A stretch of 64,000 nucleotides of DNA from Phallus indusiatus (GCA_027605045.1 JAQFWX010000005.1:62001-126000), one strand, 5' to 3'; shown: positions 10,785-24,322, counted from the first letter of the stretch. Notes: generated from the letters alone by a model not told the origin. Translations and numbers: made by a program.

Positions 10785-12809
10785 ATGAGCAGCATTAATG
10801 AAACCGAAATTATTCTGGCTTTACCAGAAATCGAAGCGTTGACGCAACGACTTCGGTACGTCACTTCAATATCTTGTAGGTTATCTGACACTTTTGCCAC
10901 CACAACATGCATGAAAAAGAATTGACAAGCTTTTGCTTAGGTTGTATTATTACGCTTATTCTACTTGAAATATTATCTACATTGAACGAGGAAGTGAGTT
11001 TCTGCGGACTTTTACGATGGGAATTCTTGCTGAACTTTATCAGATAGCCTATATTTGGAGGTAATTCAATAATTCTCTTTCTACTTGCGAGATCATTCAG
11101 AGCTCCCCCGAAGGCGACCTTGGTCACTCTTTAAGATACTTTTCATACAATGCCGGTATCTTTCCATCATACCCGCCATGTAAGGCTAGTTTATCAACGA
11201 CTATATTAATACTAACGCATATCTGACTTACAATACACAGCGTGTTAATAGGTAGATATCATTCTGTCCCCTTGCGGCTTTAATCTGAGAGATCAATAGT
11301 TCCTCCTGCGCCAAGCAACTCCGTGAGTACATTTATACTTAGTGGAGATTTTTTCGCTTTATTGATCCATTATTCTCATCTCCAGTAGTAAGCTATCGAG
11401 TGTTGTTTTTTCCAAGAAGACCTAATGAATACAACTATATAGCTGTTCATTTCAAGATTGGTATATGGGCCTGTATGTGTATATGCATGATTAATTCGCG
11501 AAACGACGCCTTTACTCACTCGCTTAACAGAGTTAATACATTTCTCACTCTTTCGGCAGGTAGTGCACTCCTAGCTATCAGGTTAGATAGATTGTATGCT
11601 TCCAAACGGAGTAAGGTTTTGTCTTGTTTTCGATGTTTTGCTCTCTAAATAGTTGGGTGTCTAGTGCGCAGAATATTGATAGCCTTAGTTTTCGGTCAGT
11701 CCCTCTACTTCCATGTTCATGAATACTTCAACAAGCCACAACTTTCAACAGTCGAAAATGCAGTATGAACTATTCTTTGCGACAAAAGCATTCCAGTTGA
11801 CGCTTTGTTTTGATAAGTTGCAGCTAGCGGCCTCAGTGTCAGTGTTACCCAAGTTTACTTTAATGTATACTCCGAACCCCTTGGGGATTCCCGCTGGTGT
11901 TTCTGGTTATTGTAATGTATTGAATGTCTCGAGATCACTGTGGCTTTCTAAGAGTTTTATTATGTTAGTGTTCAGATGTTTTCCTGGTTTTTTTTTTCGA
12001 CGCTTAACAGTCCGCTAGGCTTCCTTACCTGATTTTGGTTTGTAAGTATCCGGTACTAGTATCACAAAATATAATCTTGCTTAGTATGCAATTTGGCCCG
12101 CGTGATAGGCATATATATTGGCATCGCCTGGCATGCATTTACTCGACACCGTCGCGAGAAAGCATCCTTGTCTAATATCTGGGCCGTACGGAAGAATTTC
12201 GCTCCGCTCTATATTCTTTTCTTTCGTGACGGAGTAATCTGCTATATCATGTGAGTCTCACTGGTACTTATATATGTCCAAGCTTACAATGAGAAATTAT
12301 AGCAATTTTTGTAATTAATTCTCTCCTCTCCTAGTATGAATTTGTATTAGTATTAACCAGTCTCTAGTCGGGATATTGTGTGGTTTTCTCCTATTGACAG
12401 TTCCCTCCGGTATAAATTACCTGGCTTTGGTTGGCCCCGTGTACGTTCTCATGTAAGAACCTGCACTCAAAAAACTAATTATTTCTCGCAGTGTTATCAC
12501 TGGAATAACGTCCATATCTGTTTGTGGCGGTTTGCGTACTCAGGAGAGAAGATATTCAGCTGACTTGCTTTATCCTGATAGTGCTGTCGACTGGCGTTGC
12601 TTCTGCACGGTGATCCGGGGCATGCGACGGGGGTTTATCAGATGGACATAAACGAAGTTTGCGTCGAGGTAGTGGTGACGGAAGATCCCGAACCCACAGA
12701 TTTGCAATTCTTGGAAGAAGCAGAAGGATGTTTTGGTTTGTCTGCTACGGCAAAGCACAACAGACTCAATGATGAGGATGTCGGACTCGGACCCGTCGTC
12801 CATTTATAG
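10785..12809 (+). CDS. DUF6533-like seven-helix membrane protein, array copy 4 (long tail)
   Basis: Predicted 353-residue protein, the longest in the array. Exons: 10785-10875, 10941-10993, 11044-11060, 11114-11179, 11241-11251, 11300-11322, 11386-11387, 11443-11472, 11531-11610, 11665-11694, 11752-11762, 11818-11963, 12019-12041, 12109-12250, 12303-12310, 12368-12440, 12492-12519, 12582-12809. The sum is 1062 nt. Exon 12 is 27 nt longer than in copy 1, enlarging the helix 4-5 loop. The last exon carries an acidic tail about 40 residues longer than most paralogues, rich in E and D. Landmarks are AYIWR, RPWSLFKILFIQCRY, WYMGL, LLAIRLDRLYASK, FFRDGVICYI and LLLHGDPGHATGVYQ. The first exon-2 residues read TLNEE in place of the usual TFDKE. 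No frame lesion was seen. Confidence 0.85.
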
Positions 12810-14674
12810 TACTTTTTTGTAATACCAGGTTCAAATCGTTAGTTAGTTTCTTTGCTAAATAAAGAACGAGCTGCGGTCCTTCTTATCGATTAGATGATGG
12901 TGGGAATCAAGTGGGAATGCCGCCGAGTTTGTCGGATTTAGACATGTACGTCGCAGCTTTCTCAAAACGCGTCTCCTCCTCTCATGGGACCCTCTACCTT
13001 CGACGGTGGCGAGATGGATGTTTGAATATAAACATACCTCGTGTGTCTCCACTAACCATGACTCGGAACCGTGGTATGCCATTCAAGGGTGATGTCAGAT
13101 AAGATAAGTCGACTTCCACATGCGATGATGTCTCATTCGCGACACATCATTCAAACTTCTCGTTTGTGCTTTGGAGCCACTCAGAAGCTCTGCAGATCTA
13201 CCTCAGCTCAACACCGCATGATTTCGGCGTCGCCGTTCTTTCAACTGCGGTAGCTTCGTGGTCAAGTCGTTATACAATAATCTAGGCATGAAATCAATTC
13301 TAGATCAGCTACCGAGATTTTCGATGACCATTATATTTCCACAGCTCAGATGACCTCTGTACCCGACCTCGGCGAGAATCGGAGTTTGATCTTTCCGAGC
13401 AAAGGCTACTACGCAGTTTAGTATTCGGTTGTTTTGTTGACAACTCGTTCTAAATTCAGGCTGAAACCGGACTACCGTTTCGAAACTGGTACCACCTAAA
13501 ACGGTTCATCATAATGCGTACGGCAACGATGGTTCGGTCCAAAGCCGGGAAGAAATTACCTGCTTCCAGCAACTCTGGGTTAAATTCGATCAATTGAAAG
13601 CAAAGCGCTGTCATAAAATGTGATGCTTGATCATATCTATGGACTGTTCCTATCAAACATGGAATCCACAACTCGGGTTCGAAAATCTATTTATGTAACA
13701 ATGAATTGATTAGTGTGATTTGTTACACGAATGTTTCTTATTGGACAGTAAGAATATGCTTACATGAATTCAATTGACACCCAGCGATTCTCCAAAAACA
13801 AGTCCGCCGAGAAAAGTTTTCACGACTCAAATCTGATGTTTCCCATATTAACATACGCCGGTTACAGGTCCCGGGTAATACATAATCATACACTTTATTT
13901 TTATTTAAATTCACACAACAAGTCGGCATTTTTTGGTTGAGTCCATAGGGTAATCTTAATTTCGGTTACTTCATCACCTCGAATGCGCTTATCATGAGAA
14001 TGCAGCCAGGCTGTCATGAAATCAAAATCCTTGTTGGGATTTTTGTGCCACCTAACTCAGGAAAGCGGTATGTCTTCAAATATCGCGTCCGTTTACAAAT
14101 TCCTTTTAGTAAGTCTGTACGGGCTGATAGCTGTTCAAACCGTTGACATGAACAATGTTACCTTTCGGCTCAGGCTCAATCCATCATTTACTTGTTCCCA
14201 AAGGAGTCCTTCAACGGCAATACCAGTTCGAGATTAAAGCCCTGGAAAAAGATGGCAGGTTGTTTTTTCAGGTCGGTGAAATGATGCTTCCTGTTGATGG
14301 GCATTGGCACATATGTAAGGTTGTGAGTGTTCTATATGTACTATATAACATACGATTGTGATCTCTCGTCGATTTTTCGATTCTTTCACCTATACAATAT
14401 TCAAAGAGTTCTCTTAACGTCACTAACCACATATTTCTTCGATGTCTGTTCCCTCTCTTTGTAGGCAGCAGATAAATAGACCTCGGTGAAAGCTCAACTT
14501 GCCTTCTAAATATTTTGTTTTCTCATCAAGAAGAACATTTCAAATAGATGTGATTCAATAAATATAACGCAACTGAGCTTTTATCGACGGTCAGTACTAC
14601 GCATATAATAAATGTTTTTCACAAAACACGGTATCGACTCGTGGCACCTGCCTTCCCTCTCATACCACTTGAAC
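12810..14674. other. Spacer between array copies 4 and 5
   Basis: No gene recognised. A frame at 14155-14270 reads LVPKGVLQRQYQFEIKALEK and could be a fragment of some protein, but it has no matching flanking exons that I could find. Confidence 0.45.
14604..14612 (+). promoter_or_regulatory. TATA-like element of array copy 5
   Basis: TATAATAAA lies about 70 nt before the preferred ATG at 14675. Because it abuts the alternative in-frame ATG at 14612, it argues for the downstream start. Confidence 0.4.
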
Positions 14675-16573
14675 ATGAGTACTATGACTGGTATCCTCGT
14701 GAAAATACAGGAGTTTCAAGCATACACGCAGCAAGAAAGGCAATCCCGCTCCATATCTTGTAATTTTCTAGTCCTTTCATGTCGAAAAGGGCTTCACGCT
14801 CGTTCAGGCTGTCTCCTTACTCTCATTTTGCTTGAAATATTGTTTACATTCGACAAGGAAGTGCGTCTTCATATTCCATCCTCATTACCATCATCTGGTG
14901 TGGAATTCTGAGAGTTCTTCCTCTTATAGTTAACTTACATTTGGAGGTGGACTCTACATAATGCTTAAACTTCAGTTCTCAGAGATTGACACAAGGTTTA
15001 TCGACAGAGGTTCTTGGTCTCTTTTCAAAACCCTCTTCATAGTATGCAGATACATACCCATTATACCAACACTGTAAGATTACGTTTAGTTGATCTCTGC
15101 CGCATTTCTCATTTTCATTAGTCTCATAATAAGTAAATGTCTCTATGTTCATCTTCCTAACAACATTCTGAGCGTCTCCCAGTTCCGCCTGCACCAAACG
15201 TTGCTGTGAGTATATTTACCCTTAGTTTCCTGTTACATGATTAAATCGTTGTTTCTAGTAGTAAGGAATTTAGCTGTCAATCATGTTTATCAGACCATAT
15301 TGACAAACTACGTGTATAGTTGTACATTCGTGTACTGGTATATCGGTTTGTGCGTAGCATTTTTTCGAATGATGTACCACAACAATTTTATTAAACAAAC
15401 TTCAGCATTCTTATAATTCTCTCCTTGTTTCCTAGCAGCGCGCTCCTAGCCATTCGGCTAGACAGGTTATATGCCTCCAAACCTCGTACGCATTTAATAT
15501 ATTCTAATTTGTGGTTTTGAATTAATTTTATTAGTTCGCCTGATATTGATCGCCCTAGTGTTTGGTAAGTCCCTCTGACATTTATTACTTCTATCATCAC
15601 CTAAGTTTCAACAGTTGAACTCGCTGTATGGATCATCAATGTACTGCAAATTTCGAAGACCTAGCTGACTTATAACTTCCTTTACACAAGTCACAATTAT
15701 CGGTAGCAGCAGTAACTCTGCCCAGAGCGGTCCCCACGTATGATTCTACGATCCATGCATGTGCCGGATCTATGTTACCAGAGTCATTATGGATTTCCAA
15801 ATCGTTGGTTATGTCAGTATCTCTGAATCATTGAACTTCTTCGAGAGTGGCTAATGATACGCAGGGTCCCATATTTGTTTCTAGTTTGTGCGTGTTTACT
15901 ACTTAATGTTAACCGCTGCTCTTGAAAAATGAGAGCTATGAATAGGCATATATATTAGTATTGCAGGATACGCCTTCGTTCGACAATGTCGTGAGAAGAT
16001 ATCTTTGTCCAACGTGTGGGCTGCACGAAGGAAATTTGCGCCGCTTTACATTCTATTCGTCCGTGATGGCCTAGGCTGTTATATCATGTGAGTCTTATAC
16101 ATACTCCGTAGTATTGGCAATGCTTATGGTTAAATCGTAGAAATCTCTGTATGTTTATATTTTACTCCTCAAACAATTTCGTCTATATTCTGACAGCGTG
16201 TAAGCTGGGATAATTTGTGGATTTATCCTACTCACAGTTATTCAGCCTACTAATGTTTTGTCTTTAACCGGTCCCGTGTACGTTCCCCTTCTCTTGGCAT
16301 ACAGTCAATGCCTGATAACAATTTACAGCATAATTGCTGGGATAACATCTATATCCGTTCGTTGCATTCATTCCCTTCTTCAGATGAAATTTAAAGTTCT
16401 GATAAACTCGTTCAACCCTTGAGTAGTGCTGTCGGCTAGCGTTAATTCTGCACGGCGATCCAGGACATGCGACTGGAGTTTATCAGTTGGACACCAACGA
16501 AATTCGTGTGGACGATGTTGAAATGTTGAACGTAGACTATTCAAATATCTCACCAACCTGCACATCCTGGTGA
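14675..16573 (+). CDS. DUF6533-like seven-helix membrane protein, array copy 5
   Basis: Predicted 316-residue protein. Exons: 14675-14759, 14808-14860, 14930-14946, 15008-15073, 15122-15132, 15183-15205, 15259-15260, 15320-15349, 15406-15485, 15535-15564, 15615-15625, 15691-15812, 15865-15887, 15946-16087, 16141-16148, 16205-16277, 16329-16356, 16427-16573. The sum is 951 nt. An in-frame ATG at 14612 exists, but a TATA-like stretch at 14604-14612 abuts it. The ATG at 14675 also gives the family-sized exon 1, so it is preferred. Landmarks: LLEILFTFDKE, TYIWR, GSWSLFKTLFIVCRY (proline of RPW replaced), WYIGL, LLAIRLDRLYASK, FVRDGLGCYI and LILHGDPGHATGVYQ. This is the last of the five evenly spaced copies; the next neighbour is the P450 gene. 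Confidence 0.85.
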
Positions 16574-17623
16574 AGGTTAAATCATTGTATATGATGGAGT
16601 TGAATAGCTTTGTAATTTACAACTGGCAAGTGTAACAAAGTTCTGAGGTGTGTCTTCATAAGGGCTAAGCGAAACCAATCGTCTAGGCTTAGGAAGCTTT
16701 CCTCTATATTTTAATTTTTGCGAGAATGAAATTAACACCGCGATCATCGGATAATATAAACCTGTTCCGATTTTTGCGACAATTTCGGTTATCCCAGGCT
16801 GAGGTGTAGACGCACTGCTGATAAATGGAGATGAAAACGAAGTCATAATTCCCAACCAGTACACTCAATTGCGTTTGGTATCAGAATCGCCTTTGTTACC
16901 CACCTTCCAAAATAAGCTAAGAAGTCACTAGTCACTACGCCGGTGTGTTCTGTGAAGTTTAGCTGAGCTGCCTGCACACGGCTTCTTCCAGTTAACATTC
17001 TCGTGGTTCTTTGGTGAAAATTGAAAGTATTAAGGCTCAGAAGTAAATGGAAACAAAAGAATCGATTCTGGGAGATGGTCATAACACGTTATTGCGTTTC
17101 GGTCATTTGGTGAGAGAAGTCAATTTAAATATTCTTGCCCATCTAAACTTTGGCCCCTGGCCGGGATCATTAGCAGGCACTCGAGTCTCTCCCGGATTAG
17201 TACGGACAGGAGATTCAGATACCTGGGTGTTCATCTTTAGAAAAATTCTCGTCATCTGGAAGTCTCCTAGAGTACTCCAGCGTTAGTTACAGTCTAAGAT
17301 AACGGGATGTGCCACTCGAGAGATGCAAACCAATATCACTGATCAGCTAGTGCATGTGACTCTGTGATGGGCGCACATTGAGAAGAATTTTAGAAGCCAA
17401 TATCTAATGTAATGCAATGTGAGAAACCATGTTTTTTTTTGTGAGACTGCGAAGTGAGCTCAACAACTAATAGATCTCATTGCCACGATTCTACTCCCTT
17501 TGGATTTGATTCAGAAGTCATATGCACGGGTTCCTACGACTAGACCGCAGGCGCTTTTCAGTATGTAATAGTTAACGGAAGTGGCGAGGGGTCCTTCCTC
17601 ATCCCAGTGAGACGCTAAAAAGA
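16574..17623. other. Spacer between array copy 5 and the P450 gene
   Basis: A 95-residue minus-strand frame (16864-16577) contains a hydrophobic stretch but has no family match by eye. No confident gene. Confidence 0.45.
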
Positions 17624-19424
17624 ATGTATTCCTTTGAGTCATCCTCATCCTTTCGGATCGTTCCCCAGCTAGCAGGGGATAATGCACGGCTTATAGCCAT
17701 CGCCGGTGCCATCGTCGCTTTTATTGTTTACAACTTTACTATACAAAAGATCCGCAATCAGGGTAGAACGGATGTGAATAGGGCACCCCTCGTCATTTAT
17801 GCGATTCCATGGGTAGGGTCCGCTATAGAACTGGGAAAAGATCCAGATGGTCTGTTCAAAAGGGCGACGTACGTCAATAAATTCTGACTATACTATGAAC
17901 ATTGTTGTTCTCACCTTTCTTGGGTTTCTGCTCATAGAGCTGCCTTGGGCCCGGTTTTTAGAGTTCATGCATTAGGACGCGAGACAACTTATATCACAGC
18001 ACCAGAGCTGATAAATGCCGTATATCGCGACTCCAAGGTATGTAGAACGTAATGTTATTAACGCTGTCATGCCTAATCATAAATGTTGTTGATCATCCCT
18101 TCGGTCATCTCTCCTAATCAGACATTTCAGCAGCATCCAATAAGTGTAGAAATGTCCGTGAAAATATTTGGAGCATCATCCATTGACACACTGTCCCTGG
18201 CAACCTACCTTGAAGACTGTTTCAAAGCTCATGCTCAATATCTCTCTTCAAGCAACGTTGTCTGCGTCCTTCAAAAATATGGTACTTTTACATACGAAGC
18301 TCTTCAAAATACTCTGAATCAAATGGAAAACGGTGGCACTACTGGGCTTTCGTTTATCAAACTCCCAGCGTATGACGCAGCCTCCTATGCTTTCTTTGGC
18401 AAAACATTTCCCTCAAGAGAATCATACGAGCCATTTAAGGCATTTGATGAGGGATTCATACTTTTACAGACACAAATCCCACATTTCCTGCTGAAGAAAA
18501 CCATTCAAGGCAGAGAAAAACTGATCAAAATACTCGAGACGTATATCTCGACTCCTCACGATGTTGAACGTTCGGGATTAATCGATGCCGTTATACACAT
18601 TGCCAGTAGAACAAACTGGGTATGAGTGTTACTCCCCTTCTTTCATCTCACTCATTATTGCTCCGTTATTTAACAGTCTTTGAGGGAAAGAGCCATCACA
18701 CTATTAGGTGATCTCTGGCCTCTCCAAGCGAACGTCATTCAAGTGGCGTTCTGGATTTTAGCTCTCCAACTCCAACGCCCCGAAGGACTCAGAAATCTCG
18801 TCAGGGAAATCGACACCGTTCGAGCGAATTGGCTCAAAGACAATCCTGACACCACCAAGTCTGAATTCCAAACACATTGGCAATGGATTCTCGACGGTGC
18901 GTTCCCTCTTCTCACATCAACGATCCAAGAGGGTCTTCGATATGCCACAATGTCATTCTCTGTTCGCGTCGTCGAGAAAGATACTGTTCTTAGAGGGTAT
19001 TTCTTTCGAAAGGGAGACCAGGTTATTTGTAACACGAGAGTAACACATTTCGATGAGGATATTCATCGAAATTCTACCGAGTTCATTCCGGATAGGTATA
19101 TGAGCGTTTCGAAATTCACGAAAGGAGAGCGTAGTGTTCCGAATCATACGATACCTTTCGGAGGGGGTGTATCGATATGCGGAGGAAGGTACGCTTTGAC
19201 GATTTTTGGGAAAAATTTAAATGGTTTTAACCCGGGCTATGGTTGGTAGACATTTCGCCCAAGGTGCACTGAAAATGTTTATCGCTATATTGTTGAGCCT
19301 TGCAACGATAGAGATCGATCCAACATCTTCTGACCGTCCGCAATTTAACTATGCGCGCATTGGTACTGGTGTTCTCCATCATCTCGGAGATCTTTCCGTG
19401 CGGGTGACCAGACGTGAAGTTTAG
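17624..19424 (+). CDS. Cytochrome P450 monooxygenase (CYP7/CYP8-like)
   Basis: Heme-thiolate monooxygenase of 509 residues, substrate unknown. Exons: 17624-17868, 17938-18037, 18122-18619, 18677-19188, 19250-19424. They sum to 1530 nt, the usual length for a membrane-anchored P450. A hydrophobic anchor lies near residues 22-40, followed by a basic stretch and a proline-bearing hinge. The K-helix ExxR is E366-R369 in QEGLR. The heme loop is FGGGVSICGGR with the cysteine ligand at about 449, followed by HFAQGALKMF across the last intron. The I-helix segment reads GDLWPLQANVIQVAFW, with ALQLQRP shortly after. It lacks the usual A/G-G-x-D/E-T-T/S oxygen-activation motif and resembles the CYP7/CYP8 arrangement. 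The gene sits between array copies 5 and 6 on the same strand. Whether it acts with the array proteins is unknown. An endoplasmic-reticulum location is inferred from the anchor. Confidence 0.88.
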
Positions 19425-22410
19425 ACCAAAGAAGAATTTTTGGATAGGGGCGGGGTAAATCTTATTTATCACGGATTGGATGTTATTTTGTATGAAGAAG
19501 GTTGTGTGTATATGTATGGAATGCACTTAGAATGTCGATGTTGAAAGGAAATTGCAAAGAGACATCAAAGATTATGATATAAAGACATTACGGGTGGTAA
19601 AAAGGCACAAAAAATTTGTGGATGATGTCCGCAATAATATTCAACCTCAAGTACTACCTTTACTATGACAAAAATGTCAAGGGAGTTCTCCAAAAGAAGG
19701 AAGAGTACAAACAATCATCACCGTCGTATCATGATCTTCCAAAAACCTCTTCAAGACACTCTTCAGGGCCGGCTACATATATCAACTATCTTCTTTCACG
19801 GAGCAGTTCCTAGTCGGCCGCTGTGAGGCTCGTCGGTCTAGTACTCTTGTTTCAGGAGTGGGTTAGAGTCGGGTTAGAGTTAGAATTGAGGCCGAGGTTG
19901 AGGTTGAGGAGATGACATAAGTTTTTCACCCCGCATCATGCATGCTCTTTCTTCCGCTCTTGTTCTTTTCTCGACGCCGACGACGGAAGTTCGCGCTGCA
20001 TGAGCTGAAGCAGAAACTGAAGTGCATTATCCACATCAACATTATCGTCCCCACCATACCGCAAATTCTGTTATTTCTGTTCCTTTTGCGATTTTCCTTG
20101 CGCCTCTTCTTTTCGTCTCCTTCTCCTTCTTTCTTTAAGTTCTGCCCCTTCCCTTTGGTCTATTTGTGTCGAACCTGCTCCTTGCCCAACAACATCAAAG
20201 ACCGAGACTGAAACTCAACCCGTTGCTCCCCCCTCCTCAGGTGCAGGTTGAGCCAACATTTCAATCACAGCCTATAAACTTATTTTACCAGTTATCATCT
20301 ACCCACAAGCCTCCAAGAAAGACGGACAAGGCGAGAAGCGTGAGGACGAGTTGGGTATGAGGAAGGGAAAGGGTGAGTATGTTGGGGTAAAACTGCCTAT
20401 GGAGAGCGAAAAAAAATATAAATACATCAAGAGAAAGGATAGATACTCACTAGACGTGTCAATTTCCTATCTCCAATACTCAACCCAAGCCCATTCACGA
20501 GTTACTGCAGGTTTTTTCAGCTATCATACGACGCGACCGCCGCCTGCTGGCCAGGCCAAAAAAATAGTCAGTTCGAGTCCGGCTAAACGACGAAAAAAAG
20601 CGTACTGATCTTTCAACCCATCCAGCCGTCGCCGTCGCCGTCGAAGGTGCACGCGTCGAGAATGGTGATAGCGATTCAGAAAAAGGCTTGGCGCCTGTGA
20701 TTTGATACGTGCTTAAGTTCCGCTTGCGTCGCTTGTACATACAACGTACATAGTTGCCCACAACCCCCGCCCTAATTAGGCGCACACGGGAGACGGGGGC
20801 CGACGAAAAAAAAAGAAAATACATCGGTATAGACCCGAGAATGAGAAGAACTGGTTGTTGTTGTTAGCTGAGACAGTTGAGACCGTTTCTGAGCCCGTCC
20901 AACCAGCCCCAGATCCTGCTCCTGTCCCCCCGAGTACGTTCATATCTACTGGCGGACCCAGTGTCCAGTCCAGTGATGGTCATTTTTGGAAAATAGTAAT
21001 AAATACTGATTTCTTGTTTGAATTAATAATAAATAAAACCTAAGTTTAGCTACGACTCGGCCTGATTTCAAAAATAGAAAATTCCAGTGAAGTCCAATGA
21101 AGCTCAGTGAAAACTTTGGGTGTCGCATCGTGTCTGCAGGTTATTCGCAGTGCTATTTTAATTGTTATTTCATGTCTTTAGGACTCTTCCCAAATATTAA
21201 CGCGCTTCTCCGATTCTCAGAACATCGCACATATGTAATTGCAATGTTCCAGCCTCCATTCACTTTGACCGCTGCGGTCCGCTGGTGTACGTTGGGCGTC
21301 TACTGACTGTTCACGCTCAGATCCTGTTTTTTTTCGCGTATTTTATTCATTTGGTGGGCTTTAACACTTTCCAGTAATTTATACAATAGTAATTGGCAAA
21401 TTATAAACTGAAATTCACTGTCATACTACTGGAATTCACTCCATATGCCGATGCACTTTACTATAATCTATCTACACGCTGGTGCCGGCTGAAATTTAAA
21501 AATAAACGACTAAGGGGAGGGTAACTGTTTTTTACTCATTGGAGAATGGTGTGATTTACAACAGTTTACAACCCAATCCCCTGGTACATGATGACGGCCA
21601 GTAGAGACCGGTATCTACGGAAGTAGATGCGCATGTACTGTTTCAAGGTCCAAGCTGTTGGTGATCAATTTGATCGCGCGTAAACGTTGCTAGGCGGCAA
21701 CGTGGATTTGTCTTGTGTGCATCGAATAACCCAAATATACATTCATTCATATATTGTATCTCAAGTTAGTCTTGGATGTCGATACATATACGCTACTAAG
21801 CAGCCTGTTGCGTTACTATTAGTCTAAATAATCTAATAGCTGGAACGCAACTGCGACCATCTCGTGTCCTGGTGTACGCAGAAAGAGGCTAGCAGGCTGA
21901 TTGATTTTATCAATGATCCGAGAATGCCATTTATTAGAACGCAGGAATTGGCAAATGTTTCTGTAGGATCAGCATGTGATTGCCATTATTTACGCCGAGT
22001 TCGGTGAGAACACATCTAATCTAGGCAAACCTTTCAAGTTGTACAAATCTAAAGAGCCCGAACTTGAGTTTTATTTAATTCATCCGCTAATATCTTATTG
22101 AAAAAAATCTCACTGACAATACCGTTTGTATTTTCATGGTAAACAGGGCTAAGCGAAACTCATCGCCATTATTAGGTCTACTAGTAGTAGGGTCTCGTCT
22201 AGTGTGCATGTGAGCTGTGATCGCAAGACCCGGAAGCCTAAGATGGGGTGATGTGATTGGGTCTACTAAAGCTCCAAGTAACACATCTTCATCAATTCGG
22301 CGACATGGCAAGGTGATATCTCTCACAAAAGACCTTCTTAAAATCTGGAATATCACCTTCAGCTCAGCCCCCTTTCTTTCCACACTAAATAATACCTACT
22401 AGGAGCTGGC
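19425..22410. other. Spacer between the P450 gene and array copy 6
   Basis: Long low-complexity section. Around 19940-20450 the minus strand reads as K/R/E/Q-rich fragments (for example NALQFLLQLMQRELPSSA near 20000) broken by stops. This suggests a decayed gene. Pyrimidine- and CGC-rich runs occur at 20120-20300 and 20620-20650. A 98-residue frame at 22383-22087 (minus) is not recognised. Confidence 0.45.
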
Positions 22411-24322
22411 ATGAACACAAGTAGTATTAGATCGAATGCATCTATTGAAGAAGACATATTGGCACTACAAGCACTCACACAACAACTTCGCTTGGACCGT
22501 TCAATATCCTGTAAGTCCTAATTTATCCTGTCGAATAATTCTGAAAAAATGAATCTTTGCCTGTATAATAGGCTGTCTTCTTACCCTCGTTCTGCTTGAA
22601 ATATTATTTACTTTGGACAAGGAAGTGAGCCTTCGCACTATGTCGATTCGATTTCGATTCGTTAGAACCTGCTCCCTATTAGATAGTATACATATGGAGG
22701 TAGGTCATCAATTTTCTCAATTTTCTCTCTTTCGAACACCAAATCTGAAGTTTCAAAGACGTCCTTGGTCACTTTTTAAGGTCTTCTTTATACAATGCAG
22801 ATATCTTCCGATGATCCCAATGCTGTGAGACCTCTATTACTACTCTCGAAAATGGGCTGAGCTTATTGATAATAGTCTTATAATACGTGAGTGTACTAGT
22901 TTGAACTTCTTACAGCAATATTTTAACAGTGGTTAGTTCCCCCGGTGCCTAATAATGCCGTAAGTTATATGTTTGATCTCCCTTCTGTTGATATTATTCT
23001 GAATCGAATTCTAGTAGTGAGACATCAATTTTTTCACCGCGTTGACTAGAGCTAGAGCATGAATCTATTAATTCGTAGCTGTGTGTTCTTTGAGTGGTAC
23101 ATCAGTTTGTGAGTTGAAATTTTCAAGGTGTTGCCGACGTTTTATAGGAAATCTAAGTATTACCACACAGCATCATTGTATTTGTCTCTCTCCTGCCTAG
23201 TAGCGGTCTCTTAGCTATTAGGCTGGACAGGTTGTATTCCTCTAAAACCAGTAAGCCGTTATCAAGACCTTGCATGCAATTTGCTTATCAATTCTTTTAG
23301 TGCGCAGAGTGTTGGTTACTCTGGTTTTCGGTCAGTGAAATCCTTTGTTCAATGAAATTCGCTTAAATCACACCCAAACAGTTGAAATTGCGGTATGAAT
23401 TCATTATACTAACCTGTTTATTATCATATGTTGACAGATACATAAAACCATCAAGTCACAAATGGTAGCTGCAATAGCTATTCTACCTCATTTTTCCCAG
23501 ATATACTACCCGCAGGTTCATATATGCGGCGGAAATGTCTCGAACATTTCGAATCCACTCTGGATTTCTAAAAATCTCATTATGTTTGTACATTCATTAT
23601 TTAATTGTCTATATATTCGAATTAAATGTTGCTATTTAGACTTCCATACCTGGTTTTGATTTGTATGGACCCACTACACATATTGTATGAGGAAACAACT
23701 GAACTGACAAATAGGCATATATATTGGCATTGCTACACATGCATTCATTCGACAATGTCGTGAAAGAAAATTATGGTGTAGAGTGGATGCCGTGCGGACG
23801 AACTTTGCACCATTTTACATTCTTTTCATTCGAGACAGCGTAGTGTGTTACATCGCGCAAGTTTTACATTGCTTTCAAGTTTGATTCCATCCAAAATTCA
23901 TGTTCTACTCTTTAGGAATCTTTGTATACTTTTCGTCCTTCCAATCTCTCTATCGTAATATGCTGATCGAATTTTAGTTGGGGTATTGTGTGGGTTTCTT
24001 ATAATAACAACGACATCTCGTCAAAGTGTTATGGGTTATGTTGGTCCCGTGTACGTCTTCACATAAATAACTGAAATTAGATTGAACTCATTAATTACAG
24101 TATAATTGTTGGAATTACATCTCTATCCGTTCGTCGCACATATATATTGAAAAGTAAGAATGCTAAATTTGCTTTTTCACTCAGAGTTGTCGATTAGCAA
24201 TGCTTCTGCATGGTGACCCGGGACATGCGACCGGAGTTTATCAGCTGGATACCAATGAAGTTCATATTGAGAAATTGGTATTGGAAGTTCCGGATGACTC
24301 GCCAATTTGTACGTACTTGTAA
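22411..24322 (+). CDS. DUF6533-like seven-helix membrane protein, array copy 6
   Basis: Predicted 320-residue protein. Exons: 22411-22510, 22572-22624, 22683-22699, 22759-22824, 22876-22886, 22937-22959, 23015-23016, 23079-23108, 23171-23250, 23301-23330, 23382-23392, 23456-23583, 23640-23662, 23715-23856, 23916-23923, 23978-24050, 24101-24128, 24185-24322. The sum is 963 nt. Intron 14 begins with a GC donor (gcaagt at 23857). The otherwise conserved RDG motif at the end of exon 14 reads RDS. The last exon starts SCRLAMLLHGDPG, with serine in place of the first of the usual two cysteines. Exon 12 is 9 nt longer than in copy 1. Landmarks VYIWR, RPWSLFKVFFIQCRY and LLAIRLDRLYSSK are intact. The P450 gene separates this copy from copy 5. 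Confidence 0.84.

Noticed and set aside
14612..14674. Upstream start for array copy 5 at 14612
   Set aside because: It abuts a TATA-like element and would give an N-terminus longer than all paralogues.
20568..20582. GTTCGAGTCC as a tRNA B box
   Set aside because: No matching A box or acceptor stem could be found at the right distance.
20495..20824. 109-residue minus-strand frame as a gene
   Set aside because: Composition is low-complexity and no exon structure or domain supports it; it overlaps K/R-rich decayed sequence.
22087..22402. Possible recombinase fragment (RPGSLRWGDVIG on the plus strand)
   Set aside because: The opposite strand is equally open and no catalytic residues or neighbouring domains of a tyrosine recombinase could be identified.
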